From positions 27,480 to 91,479 of the forward strand of contig CALXKE010000003.1 in NCBI GenBank assembly GCA_944388805.1: DNA of 64,000 nucleotides. The letters run 5' to 3'. Position numbers and translations under genes: made by a program. A model generated the notes under the pieces. It searched no databases, was not told the origin of the DNA, and worked only from the letters and a program-made list of their open reading frames with translations. This DNA comes from an uncultured Clostridia bacterium (lineage in GTDB: Bacteria; Bacillota; Clostridia; TANB77; CAG-508). This document shows positions 8,774-17,276 of the stretch, piece by piece. Each line of letters begins with the position of its first letter. Position 1 is the first letter of the stretch.

Positions 8774-11700
8774 TTATATCTTATATTTTCTATATTTTAT
8801 ATATGTAAATATAGAAACACCACCTGCAATAATTATGCCAATCATTAATATATTTCTAAGTCCTGCATAAGGTAATTTTGAATTACTCGTAGAAATGTTA
8901 TTTTTTTCTGAATTGTTAATTATATTTTGTTGATTATTATTAGAATTATCACTTATATTGTTGTTATTTGCACTTCCATTATTGTTTGTATTATCTATGG
9001 TGTTATTGTCATTATCATTATTATCTGTATTGGTAGCATTGTCATCTGTGCTTGTATTGTTATTTGTGTTGGTGTTCGTATTTGTATTAGTGTTTGTATT
9101 CGTGTTTGTATTGGTATTATCATTATCATCATTGTTATTGTCATCATCGTTGTCTTCTTTAATATCTATCACAAATTCTACAACTGTTCGATTTCCTGCC
9201 TCATCTGTTGCTGTCAAGACATATGTACCATTTTCAGATATAGTATCTCCGCTTTGATAGTTTCCAACAATATTACCATCTTTTGTTAATGTCACACTTT
9301 CTAAATTTTCATCCTCTATTCTAGGTGTTACCTCAGTTCCATATGTCATACCATCTTCTACACCCGAAATTGTAGGTGGTGTAGTATCATCTGGTTCAGG
9401 TTCAGGTTCAGGTTCTGGTTCTGGATCTGGTGTTGGTTCTGGTGTTACAATTTCTGTAATCGTAATCACTTTTACTGTACTGTTTCCTTGTTCATCTTCT
9501 GCATAAATGGTATATGTTCCATTTTTTGTAAACATAACTGCTGCCTCTGCTGATTTATCATCAGTTATCATTTGAAGTGAATTTCCTTCATTTTCAAAAT
9601 AATCTGTATTTTGTTCTCCGTTCGCTATTTTTATTGTCTTAATTTGAGACTCTGTATCTGTTACATGAATCGTTAATTTTATAGATTCATTTTCATTAAT
9701 ACTTTCCTCCGTTGTTTGTATTTCTGGAGGTGTTATATCATCAATTTCTGGTTCTTCTGTAATGGTTGTTACTTCAAATACTTCTATTTTAGCATTTCCT
9801 GCTTCATCTTCAACATATACCGTGTAGGTTCCATTCTCTATAACATTAATAGCTGCTAATGCAGAATTTCCTTCTTTTTGAAGATTTAATTCTTGTCCTT
9901 CGTTTTCAAAATATTCTATTGTTTGTTCTCCTTTTGCTACCTTTACTAAGTTAATGTTTGTAAGGTTATCTAAAAGATTGATAGACACTTTCACATTTTT
10001 ATTATCTGTATTTTCTTGATTGATTGTAATTACAGGTGCTGTTTTATCGATCACAAATTTTACGACTACTTCATTTCCTGTTTCATCCACTGCATTTAAA
10101 ACATATGCACCTTCATCTTCAATTACATCACCATTTTGGTAATCTTCTACGTCGATACCATCTTTTGTTAAATATATTTCTGCCAAGTGTTCATCTGTAA
10201 TGATTGGTGTAACAGATTGATTATAGATACCATTATCTTGAACATTATTCACTTCTGGTGGAGTTTTATCTTCTTCTGTTGGTGGAGTATCATCTATATT
10301 CGTAATTTCTATTGTTTTAACCGTTTCATTACCATTTTCATCTTTTGCATATACGGTATATGTTCCAATAGAATCAATTGTAAATTCTGTGCGAATAGAT
10401 ACACCTACTTTGCCTTGTCCAATACGCGTTCCATTTGTTGCAAAATATGCTATGTCTTCTTCCCCTTTTGCCCATTTCACTTCATCAACATTAGAATTAT
10501 GTGCTTGAACATCTACATCAATTTGTTTTGGATTTTCTGTATTTTGTGTAAGGGTAATCGTTGGTGCCTCACTTGGTTCTGGTTCTGGTTCTGGAGTATT
10601 GATTCCTATAAGTGTTTTTGTATAGATGTGTGAATATCCTTGTTCATCTTTAACATATACATGAATTGTACAATTTTCTTGAACTGTATATTTTCCAACA
10701 ACTTCTTTTCCTGGTGTAATTGAAATAGACTCTCCATTATTTTCAAAATAGTCATCAGCAATGTCATCACCTATCGCTACTTTCATTTCAACAATATTAC
10801 ATATTGTATTTGCAGCAGTAATTGTTAAATTACCTGGAGCATTTTCGTCTTGTTCAATTGATATATTCATGACATTTTTCTGCGCAGTGATTCTACTTTG
10901 TGTAAATAATCTATATCCTGCTTCGTCTTCTATACAAAACATATATGTATCATCTGCTGGTGCTGTATAACTTAAATTAACTGTTTGCCCTTCTGTAATT
11001 GGTAGTCCTTCAATTGTGTCAAATTTATCATAATCTTCTCCTATTTCAGAAAGTTTTGCTACCTTCACAGAAACAATATTGCAAATCGCATCTGTTATAT
11101 GTAAATTCACTTCTCTTGTATTTGTTCCATTTGTGATTTCAACTGATATTGGCGTATTTTGTTTTGCTACATACATTTGACGAGTTGCTTTATTTCCTTC
11201 ACTATCTTCTGCATAAATGACATATAAGCCTTCCTCTGTAATTTCTGTATATCTTACAGATACATGATTATTTTCTATGAATTTTATATCTGTTCCTTCA
11301 GTACTAAAATCAATATTATCATTTATATTATCTTTTTTGGCAATTTTTAATTTTGTTATTGTATTCTTATTACTTGTTACCTCAATATTTAAATTTAATG
11401 AATCTTTTTCTTTTGTTAATGAAATTTGTGGCATATCATTTGGGTCATTTACGGTTAATCTTGCTAAAAATGCATTTTTATTTTCATCTTTCGCAAATAC
11501 TGTGTAACTTCCATAACCATCTAATTTGAATGTTTCTTCAACTGTTGGTGCTGGTGTTATATCAAATGTATAGATATCCTCATGGTCTTCTTCGAAATAA
11601 GAAGCATTATTTGTATCTATATATTGTTTTACATATTTCAACTCTATAATATTCCCCTCTGTACTTGTTGCCATTATATGAATTATATCAGGATTAGTTT

Positions 11701-11860
11701 CATCTCTTTTTAATTCTACATTAACTGGATAATCTTGTTTTGAAGTTGATGATGTTCCACTATCTACCGCTTTTGATACAATTGGCAAACTAATTGATAA
11801 TATCATTATCATAATAATTAAAATAGATATGATTTTTTCAACTACATTTTTCATTTTCAT
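8774..11860 (-). CDS. Large repeat-rich surface protein with LPYAG-type wall-anchor signal
   Basis: 1028 residues with a signal peptide (about 1-31, ending VSKA). Nine Ig-like units of about 80-95 residues each end in a motif such as NGTYTVYVEDEAGN or GTYTVYAKDENGN; many contain KxAKGEQxxxYFENEG. Pro-Glu runs (PEPEPEPEPEP) separate units. Then comes a long Asn/Thr/Asp linker ((NT)n, NNNDDN), the motif LPYAG, a hydrophobic helix and the tail KYRKYKI. That layout is a cell-wall sorting signal with Ala where LPXTG has Thr. A sortase would link it to the wall, but none is in the window. Likely an adhesin or wall stalk protein; ligand unknown. Confidence 0.85.
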   Translation of the reverse strand: MKMKNVVEKIISILIIMIMILSISLPIVSKAVDSGTSSTSKQDYPVNVELKRDETNPDIIHIMATSTEGNIIELKYVKQYIDTNNASYFEEDHEDIYTFDITPAPTVEETFKLDGYGSYTVFAKDENKNAFLARLTVNDPNDMPQISLTKEKDSLNLNIEVTSNKNTITKLKIAKKDNINDNIDFSTEGTDIKFIENNHVSVRYTEITEEGLYVIYAEDSEGNKATRQMYVAKQNTPISVEITNGTNTREVNLHITDAICNIVSVKVAKLSEIGEDYDKFDTIEGLPITEGQTVNLSYTAPADDTYMFCIEDEAGYRLFTQSRITAQKNVMNISIEQDENAPGNLTITAANTICNIVEMKVAIGDDIADDYFENNGESISITPGKEVVGKYTVQENCTIHVYVKDEQGYSHIYTKTLIGINTPEPEPEPSEAPTITLTQNTENPKQIDVDVQAHNSNVDEVKWAKGEEDIAYFATNGTRIGQGKVGVSIRTEFTIDSIGTYTVYAKDENGNETVKTIEITNIDDTPPTEEDKTPPEVNNVQDNGIYNQSVTPIITDEHLAEIYLTKDGIDVEDYQNGDVIEDEGAYVLNAVDETGNEVVVKFVIDKTAPVITINQENTDNKNVKVSINLLDNLTNINLVKVAKGEQTIEYFENEGQELNLQKEGNSALAAINVIENGTYTVYVEDEAGNAKIEVFEVTTITEEPEIDDITPPEIQTTEESINENESIKLTIHVTDTESQIKTIKIANGEQNTDYFENEGNSLQMITDDKSAEAAVMFTKNGTYTIYAEDEQGNSTVKVITITEIVTPEPTPDPEPEPEPEPEPDDTTPPTISGVEDGMTYGTEVTPRIEDENLESVTLTKDGNIVGNYQSGDTISENGTYVLTATDEAGNRTVVEFVIDIKEDNDDDNNNDDNDNTNTNTNTNTNTNTNTNTNNNTSTDDNATNTDNNDNDNNTIDNTNNNGSANNNNISDNSNNNQQNIINNSEKNNISTSNSKLPYAGLRNILMIGIIIAGGVSIFTYIKYRKYKI

Positions 11861-11979
11861 TCACGTTCCTTTCATAAGTATATAAAGTATTATACCATTG
11901 CCAAAATATTTTAGCAATGGTAATTTTTATTTCTTTTTATAACTTCCAATAAACTAAGAATATTAGTTGATGTATTCTG

Positions 11980-12161
11980 AAAAGAGCTAATATATAAATA
12001 TTTTTTAATTCTCGGTTATCCTACATTACGTTTAACAAATTCTAAAAATAAAACTGTAACAATACCCGGAAACAGGACCCTTTACAGTTTTATTTTAAGA
12101 ATTTATAAAACTATTTCGGTCACATTCGAATTTTAAAAAATATTTATGTATTAGCTCTTTT
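11980..12161. mobile_element. MITE-like long palindromic element
   Basis: A 182-bp non-coding element in the 325-bp gap before the surface-protein gene. Its ends AAAAGAGCTAATATATAAAT (11980) and the reverse complement of ATTTATGTATTAGCTCTTTT (12142-12161) match with few changes over about 35 bp. A second inner stem joins AAAATAAAACTGTAA (12045-12059) and TTACAGTTTTATTTT (12082-12096) around CCCGGAAACAGGACCC. No clear target duplication was found. It may also fold as a terminator-like RNA. Confidence 0.6.
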
Positions 12162-12185
12162 CGATGGATAATTCATTCGGATTAT

Positions 12186-13136
12186 CTATTCTCCTCTAAT
12201 ATCTGCTTCTACTTCTTCATTATTTTTATTATTTTTATCATGCACTTTCAAATAATATGGCTGTATATCAAGTAGACTATCCATGTAGACAATATTTCCA
12301 TTTTTATCATTTATTTTTAAGTTTGGAAATGTTCTTATCATCTTTTTATCTCCCCAAAATCGATAAATAAATTTTGATAATTTTTCATTTTCATAAATTT
12401 TATCATATTGTTCTATTACTAATTCTTTATTATCAATATCAATATCATTTTGAACAATCATTCTTACTAAAAAGAATTCAATTGCAAAACCTGTAGATAC
12501 ACAATCTATCATAAGTAAAATAAATACTGTCATAACAAATGTCTTTAAACCTTTATAGGTTTTAAATTTGCTTTTTATCCAATCAATGATTTTATCTACT
12601 TTAGGATTTAAAGAAGCTATTAAATAAATTCCTAAAAATCCCCAGAAAACAGAGAAATACACGCAAATTCTTCCATTAAGATTTAATGGCATGCTAGAAT
12701 AATCCCACCATTTTACACCTAATAACATTTCTCCAACAAGACTTACTACATATTCAACAATTGAACCTACAATAAATCCGCCTATAAATAACGTATTAAA
12801 TTTTCTAGGAAACTTGTGTAAGCAAATAATCATAACAACAGCACCTAAACCATAAATACCACAAAATGGTCCATATAAAAAGCTTTGTCTACTTTCCCAT
12901 ACCCCTTTTGTTATCATACCATATATAGTTTCTATAATATATCCTAATACACTATAAATAATAAAATATGCCAAAATTCTCCATATACTAATTCCATTAA
13001 TTGTTCTTTTTTTCTTTACTTTTGGTTGGTTTTGTGTTTCATTATTTTCTTCACATTGATTTTTTTCTACTGGCACATTGATTTCTTCATCTTTTATTTC
13101 TTCTTTTTTCATTTTTTTATTTTCCATATATTGCAA
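12186..13136 (-). CDS. Putative ABC-transporter type IV membrane protein (CmpB/DUF1113), paralogue 1
   Basis: 316 residues. A charged N-terminal extension of about 50 residues precedes the CmpB-type membrane domain with six or so helices. Family motifs are ETIYGM, SFLYGPFCGIYGLGAV (about 86-101), KWWDYS and LNLNGRICVYFSVFWG. A 100-residue C-terminal extension follows and is absent from paralogue 3. The family is called putative ABC transporter permease, but its substrate is unknown. The start is uncertain: TTG at 13136 is 4 nt after AAAGG, ATG at 13127 (MENKKMKK) is 13 nt after it. It follows pepF by 9 bp. Confidence 0.85.
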   Translation of the reverse strand: MQYMENKKMKKEEIKDEEINVPVEKNQCEENNETQNQPKVKKKRTINGISIWRILAYFIIYSVLGYIIETIYGMITKGVWESRQSFLYGPFCGIYGLGAVVMIICLHKFPRKFNTLFIGGFIVGSIVEYVVSLVGEMLLGVKWWDYSSMPLNLNGRICVYFSVFWGFLGIYLIASLNPKVDKIIDWIKSKFKTYKGLKTFVMTVFILLMIDCVSTGFAIEFFLVRMIVQNDIDIDNKELVIEQYDKIYENEKLSKFIYRFWGDKKMIRTFPNLKINDKNGNIVYMDSLLDIQPYYLKVHDKNNKNNEEVEADIRGE

Positions 13137-13145
13137 AAATCCTTT

Positions 13146-14921
13146 CTATAGCAAACTTTTTAACTCTTCAATTTTATTTTTATAAAATTGAACAATCACT
13201 TCATAAGTGTGTATATCTTCTAAATCAACATCTACCATTTTCAAAAGATCTATTGATTTTTTAGTACAACCTTGACTTAACATATGAATATATTTTTCTA
13301 CATATCCTTCTTCTTTATTCAAGATTTTTGTTGCAATACAAACAGCTGCTGATATTCCCGTTGCATATTTATATACATAAAAATCTCTATAAAAATGAGG
13401 AATTCTAGCCCATTCATATTGTATTTGACTATCAATAATAATATCTTTTCCAAAATATTTTTGATTTAATGCATAATACATTTTATTTAAGTCTTCTGCT
13501 GATAACATTTCTCCATTTTCAATCTTTTCATGAACTTCCTTTTCAAACTCTGCAAACATTGCTTGTCTATAAAAAGTTGCTCTTACCATCTCCAAAAGTT
13601 CATAAATATATTCTGCCTTTTTCTTTTTATCTTTCTCATGTTGTATTTGATATTCATTAAGTAAAATTTCGTTCACTGTTGAGGCTACTTCTGCTACCAT
13701 AATTGTATAATTCGCATTAATTATATTTTGATTTTTATTAGAATAGTATGAATGGATACTGTGTCCTAATTCATGAGCAATAGTTCCAACATCTCTCTTA
13801 TTTTCTGTAAAACTCATCAACACAAATGGATGAACTCCATATACTCCAGAACTATATGCTCCACCTCTTTTATTGGGTTTTTCATATACATCTATCCAAC
13901 GGTTTTCAAAAGCCTTATTTAATATATCACCATATTCTTTACCTAATACAGCTAATGCATCTTTTACTTCTTTTTTTGCCTCTTCAAAAGAAATTTGGTC
14001 TTTTTCTACTTGAAATGGATTAACATAGATATCATATATATGCATTTCATCCATATGTAACAATTTTCTTTTTAAAGATATAAATTCATGATTAATTTCT
14101 AGTCCATCATTAACACCTTTCATCAATGCTTCATATACCTTAATTGTTGCATCATCATGAATAGTTGCTTGTTCTAAAGAAGAGGTGTATTTTCTTAATC
14201 TTGAAGTAATAACCGTTTGCTTTACATTTGATAAATACATTTCTGTTATGGTATTAATATATTCACTATATTTCTTATACATTAAATAAAAAGCTTGTTT
14301 TCTCACTTCTATATTTGAACTTTTTAAATATGTTGTATATGTTGCATCTGTTAATTCTACTTCTTTTCCCTCTTCATTTGTTAGTTTTCCAAATTTAAAT
14401 TCTGCATTTGTTAAAATATCATATATATTTTCTGGTCCAGAAAACACTTCTGAATAATTAGCAAGTAAACTTTCTTCTTCTTTACTCAAAACATGTTTTT
14501 TCTTTTCTAAAATATCTTCTATATCTCTTTCATATGGTTTTAATCTTTTATCTTCAGATAAATATGTACGAATTGTTTTTTCATCTGTAAATGTAATTTC
14601 AGGTGTGATAAAAGAAGTGATTGTACTGAATTCTGATGATAGATTTTCCACCTCTTTAAATAACTTGATTCCTTCTTGATCTGCCATATTTAAATGATAA
14701 GAAAACATTCCATAAGAATAAATTTTGTCAAAACTCATTAATAGCTTTTCATATAAAGCATAACATTGATATAAATTTTCTGAACTATTACATAATATTC
14801 CTTTATAGTTTTCTATTTGTTTTAATTTATCCTTTACATTTTTTATTTCTTCATAAAATTCTTCTTTATTTTTAAATAAATCTGTTAAATCCCAACTATA
14901 TTTGTCTTGTACTTTTTCCAT
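13146..14921 (-). CDS. pepF: Oligoendopeptidase F (M3 family)
   Basis: A cytosolic zinc metallopeptidase that degrades oligopeptides of about 6-18 residues. The 590-residue protein has the family length. The zinc site is IAHELGHSIHSYY (HELGH 383-387), with the third ligand expected in the EVASTVNEILL stretch that follows. N-terminal KYSWDLTDLFKNKEEF is typical. The open frame continues 29 codons upstream, but MEKVQDK at 14921 follows AAGGAGG at ideal spacing and matches the family N terminus. It is cotranscribed with CmpB paralogue 1. Confidence 0.95.
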   Translation of the reverse strand: MEKVQDKYSWDLTDLFKNKEEFYEEIKNVKDKLKQIENYKGILCNSSENLYQCYALYEKLLMSFDKIYSYGMFSYHLNMADQEGIKLFKEVENLSSEFSTITSFITPEITFTDEKTIRTYLSEDKRLKPYERDIEDILEKKKHVLSKEEESLLANYSEVFSGPENIYDILTNAEFKFGKLTNEEGKEVELTDATYTTYLKSSNIEVRKQAFYLMYKKYSEYINTITEMYLSNVKQTVITSRLRKYTSSLEQATIHDDATIKVYEALMKGVNDGLEINHEFISLKRKLLHMDEMHIYDIYVNPFQVEKDQISFEEAKKEVKDALAVLGKEYGDILNKAFENRWIDVYEKPNKRGGAYSSGVYGVHPFVLMSFTENKRDVGTIAHELGHSIHSYYSNKNQNIINANYTIMVAEVASTVNEILLNEYQIQHEKDKKKKAEYIYELLEMVRATFYRQAMFAEFEKEVHEKIENGEMLSAEDLNKMYYALNQKYFGKDIIIDSQIQYEWARIPHFYRDFYVYKYATGISAAVCIATKILNKEEGYVEKYIHMLSQGCTKKSIDLLKMVDVDLEDIHTYEVIVQFYKNKIEELKSLL

Positions 14922-15002
14922 TTTTTCTTCCTCCTTGTCCCCTATTCTACCATACCTGAATTTTATATACAAGGAATTCATCACTCTTTTTTCTAAATAA
15001 AA

Positions 15003-15058
15003 AAACACCTTTATTCATGTATAATTTCTATTACCAGATTATACAAATAAAAGTGTTT
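15003..15058 (-). terminator. Terminator of the yneA-like gene
   Basis: AAACACTTTTATTTGTATAA pairs with a near-complementary arm (TTATACATGAATAAAGGTGTTT-type) around a 12-nt loop; on the minus strand the stem runs into a T-run at 14998-15005. Confidence 0.7.
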
Positions 15059-15074
15059 CTATATTACATATTCA

Positions 15075-15380
15075 TTAATAGACAGGAATTTTTATTTCCA
15101 TCCCTTCCGATAAATTACTAGTTGTCATATGGTTAACTTTTTTTAATTCTAATATAACATTTTGAATATCTGCATTTTCAAAATATGCATTTTCTTGTAT
15201 TTCCTTTTCTGCAATTTCCCATAATGTTTCTCCTTTTACAACATATTCTGTTTTATATTTTGTTTCACTATTAGAATATGTTTTATGGCTTGCAATACAT
15301 ATGATAGCAATTACTATACATGTTAGAATTGTCATTGTTCTTATAAATTTATATTTATTAATAATTTTTATATGTTTCAT
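15075..15380 (-). CDS. LysM-domain membrane protein, YneA-like SOS cell-division inhibitor candidate
   Basis: 101 residues: a basic start, one membrane segment at about 14-32, then an extracellular LysM domain starting KTEYVVKGETLWEIAEKE and ending LSEGMEIKIPVY. Size and layout match YneA of Bacillus, an SOS-induced protein that delays septation. The promoter is near perfect and carries two SOS-box-like sequences, which strongly favours this identity over a generic LysM protein. AAGGAGG precedes the ATG at good spacing. It is monocistronic with its own terminator. lexA is not adjacent, unlike in Bacillus. Confidence 0.8.
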   Translation of the reverse strand: MKHIKIINKYKFIRTMTILTCIVIAIICIASHKTYSNSETKYKTEYVVKGETLWEIAEKEIQENAYFENADIQNVILELKKVNHMTTSNLSEGMEIKIPVY

Positions 15381-15395
15381 AACAGTCCTCCTTTA

Positions 15396-15409
15396 AGAAT
15401 ATATGTTCG
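15396..15409. promoter_or_regulatory. SOS-box-like site 2 (LexA)
   Basis: AGAAT-ATAT-GTTCG on the plus strand: one perfect half of the Gram-positive LexA box CGAAC-N4-GTTCG and one degenerate half. It lies just downstream of the -10 box. Confidence 0.6.
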
Positions 15410-15419
15410 GTATGTTTGT

Positions 15420-15448
15420 ATTATATACGAACATTTATTCTTTGTCAA
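15420..15448 (-). promoter_or_regulatory. Promoter of the yneA-like gene
   Basis: Perfect TTGACA (15443-15448) and perfect TATAAT (15420-15425) with a 17-bp spacer. Such a strong promoter in front of a division inhibitor implies tight repression. Confidence 0.85.
15428..15441. promoter_or_regulatory. SOS-box-like site 1 (LexA)
   Basis: CGAAC-ATTT-ATTCT inside the promoter spacer: again one perfect and one degenerate LexA half, in mirror orientation to site 2. Confidence 0.6.
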
Positions 15449-15478
15449 TACTTGTTGCAAAAAAATGTTTGTTTTTTC

Positions 15479-16057
15479 TTAAATCAATATTGGACTGATT
15501 TGTTCTCCCTCTAGGGCATATTCTATTGTTTTTATGATGTATTCTGCATCAAATACAATTGATCTTGGTTTTGTTATGGGATTATCTTGTCTAAATGGTA
15601 CAAAATAATAATTTTTTCTATTCAATAATTTTCCTATGTTTTCAGCATTACCACTTAATCCATTATTCGTAGATGGTGCAATCACTAATGGTCTATTATT
15701 TCTTAAATGCGATTTTGCTGCCATAGTGGCTGGCGTATCTATAATATCACAGGCTAACTTTGACATTGTATTTCCAGAACAAGGTGCAATAATCATCACA
15801 TCTGTCATTTTTTTAGGACCAATTGGTTCTGCATCTACAATAGTATGAATAATTTTCCTTCCTGTCATTTCTTCTATTTCATCAATAAAATCTTCTGCTT
15901 TTCCAAATTTTGTGTCTAATTGATAGCTATTAAAAGACATGATGGGTACAATTTCTGCTTCTCTTTTTATTAATTCTTTCATTTTTGGTAACACTTTTCG
16001 AAATGTACAAAATGAACCTGTTAATACAAATCCTATCTTTTTTCCCTTTACTTCCAA
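15479..16057 (-). CDS. spoVFB: Dipicolinate synthase subunit B
   Basis: A 192-residue flavoprotein-like subunit (DpaB) that with DpaA makes dipicolinic acid in the sporulating mother cell. Evidence: KKIGFVLTGSFCTF at the N terminus, IVPIMSFNSY, IIAPCSGNTMSKLA (91-104), PATMAAKSHLRNNRPLVIAPSTNNGLS, and KNYYFVPFRQDNP. The start is TTG at 16057, 7 nt after AAGGAGG; no in-frame ATG fits. A CATATTATA sequence about 45 bp upstream resembles a sigma-K or sigma-E -10 box, but no clear -35 is seen. The usual partner dpaA is not next to it. Confidence 0.92.
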   Translation of the reverse strand: MEVKGKKIGFVLTGSFCTFRKVLPKMKELIKREAEIVPIMSFNSYQLDTKFGKAEDFIDEIEEMTGRKIIHTIVDAEPIGPKKMTDVMIIAPCSGNTMSKLACDIIDTPATMAAKSHLRNNRPLVIAPSTNNGLSGNAENIGKLLNRKNYYFVPFRQDNPITKPRSIVFDAEYIIKTIEYALEGEQISPILI

Positions 16058-16140
16058 AAAAATTCCTCCTTTCTTTTTATCTTTTATATAATATGATTTT
16101 ATGTAAATATTGCTTGCTATTTTTTATAATATCTAACATA

Positions 16141-16174
16141 AAAATAGAACAGTATATAAATACTGTTCTATTTT
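16141..16174. terminator. Strong bidirectional terminator
   Basis: AAAATAGAACAGTA and TACTGTTCTATTTT form a perfect 14-bp stem with a 6-nt loop between dpaB and the CmpB paralogue 2 gene; T-rich on the minus-strand exit. Confidence 0.75.
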
Positions 16175-16193
16175 GGTTAATTTTATTTTTTCT

Positions 16194-16838
16194 CTATCTC
16201 TTTACTTCTATTTTGTTTTCGTAAATCACATCCATCACTTCATCAGAATAATATTTGTCAAAAAACATATCTATATTGCTTGTTGCTGCTATTTCACGAT
16301 TTCTTTCATCTTGTCTAATGGCTGCCATTGAAGATACAGATATATTAAATAACATAAATATAGCAAATAAAGCAGTTATCGTTCTAAAATATTGATTTTT
16401 TATTATATTGTCAATATGATTAATTAATGGCATAACATATTTCATAAATAATACTCCTCCTATTCCCCAATATGTGCAATGTAACAAACTTGTCCTTCCA
16501 TTTATATTAAACCATAGATTTGAATAATCCCATGATATGGTGCCAAATAAAAGCTCTTGAAAATAAGAACATAAATATTCTACAATTCCTCCTAATACCA
16601 TTGTTACAAAAAATATTTTTAGATATCCTCCTTTTATTTTAGGAACAACAAAATAGTAAGCTAATATTCCTAATCCATAGACCTGTGCAAATGGCCCAAA
16701 TAGTAATCCCTGTCTTGATACAAAATGTCCATTTTGAACCAATCCTACAATCATTTCTACTACATATCCAATAAGACTTCCTATAATAAACACCCAAAAT
16801 ATTTTTATGAATTGATTAACTAATTTTTCTTTCTTCAT
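16194..16838 (-). CDS. CmpB/DUF1113-type membrane protein, paralogue 2
   Basis: 214 residues from ATG at 16838, which lies 6 nt after AAGGGGTG (an upstream GTG at 16847 overlaps that site and is less likely). The core matches paralogues 1 and 3: GYVVEMIVG, GLLFGPFAQVYGLGIL, ISWDYSNLWFNINGRTSLLHCTYWG. It ends in a membrane helix and a polar 50-residue tail (FDKYYSDEVMDVIYENKIEVKR) like the one in paralogue 1 (EQYDKIYENEKLSKF). Function unknown; it sits upstream of dpaB but is separated by a terminator. Confidence 0.85.
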   Translation of the reverse strand: MKKEKLVNQFIKIFWVFIIGSLIGYVVEMIVGLVQNGHFVSRQGLLFGPFAQVYGLGILAYYFVVPKIKGGYLKIFFVTMVLGGIVEYLCSYFQELLFGTISWDYSNLWFNINGRTSLLHCTYWGIGGVLFMKYVMPLINHIDNIIKNQYFRTITALFAIFMLFNISVSSMAAIRQDERNREIAATSNIDMFFDKYYSDEVMDVIYENKIEVKR

Positions 16839-16963
16839 TTGCTTCACCCCTTATATTATTTTTGTAATTTTACTATATCATGTAAATCTTAATAATATTT
16901 TTAGGGATTCTTAAATTTACTTGAATAATTTCTTAAGAAAAATTAATGTCCAATTGAAGGCAT

Positions 16964-17276
16964 TTTGAGGGAAATTGGGGACGGACTCATTTTTCCCTTT
17001 TTCAAGTTTGATTAAAACGAAAAATATAGAATATAAAAAAATGAAACGATTTTGCGTATCTAAATTTGAAATTAGAAATTCTAAAGAAAAGCATGAGGAC
17101 TGCTCATTTTGCTTAAGATTTATAGCAACAATGAGAGAGGCGCATGTTTTTCTTGTAGAAATTTCTATGAAAATTTAGCTTATACAAAATTGTGTAATGG
17201 CTTTATATTCTATATTTTTTTATAGTTTCTCAATTTAAAAAAGGGAAAAATGAGTCCGTCCCCAATTTCCCTCAAA
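16964..17276. mobile_element. MITE-like element with 40-bp terminal inverted repeats
   Basis: 313 bp bounded by near-perfect inverted repeats (16964-17003 and 17237-17276) starting TTTGAGGGAAATTGGGGACG. The right end abuts the stop codon of the gene at 17277. The interior has one weak 67-codon frame with no recognisable domain. AAATTAATGT occurs at 16940-16949 and 17274-17283, a possible target duplication, although on the left it lies 14 bp outside the terminal repeat. GGGGAC-type ends also occur near 1597 and at 37950. Confidence 0.75.

Noticed and set aside
9050-9130. Asn-Thr codon run as a slippage-prone phase-variation tract
   Set aside because: Synonymous codons are mixed, so the DNA is not a perfect short repeat.
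8927-9289. Hydrophobic plus-strand frames antisense to the surface protein
   Set aside because: They are mirrors of the Asn/Thr/Asp-rich linker, which reads as Ile/Val/Leu on the other strand.
16975-17178. 67-codon frame inside the MITE-like element
   Set aside because: Starts inside the terminal repeat, no ribosome-binding site, no known transposase motif; treated as chance.
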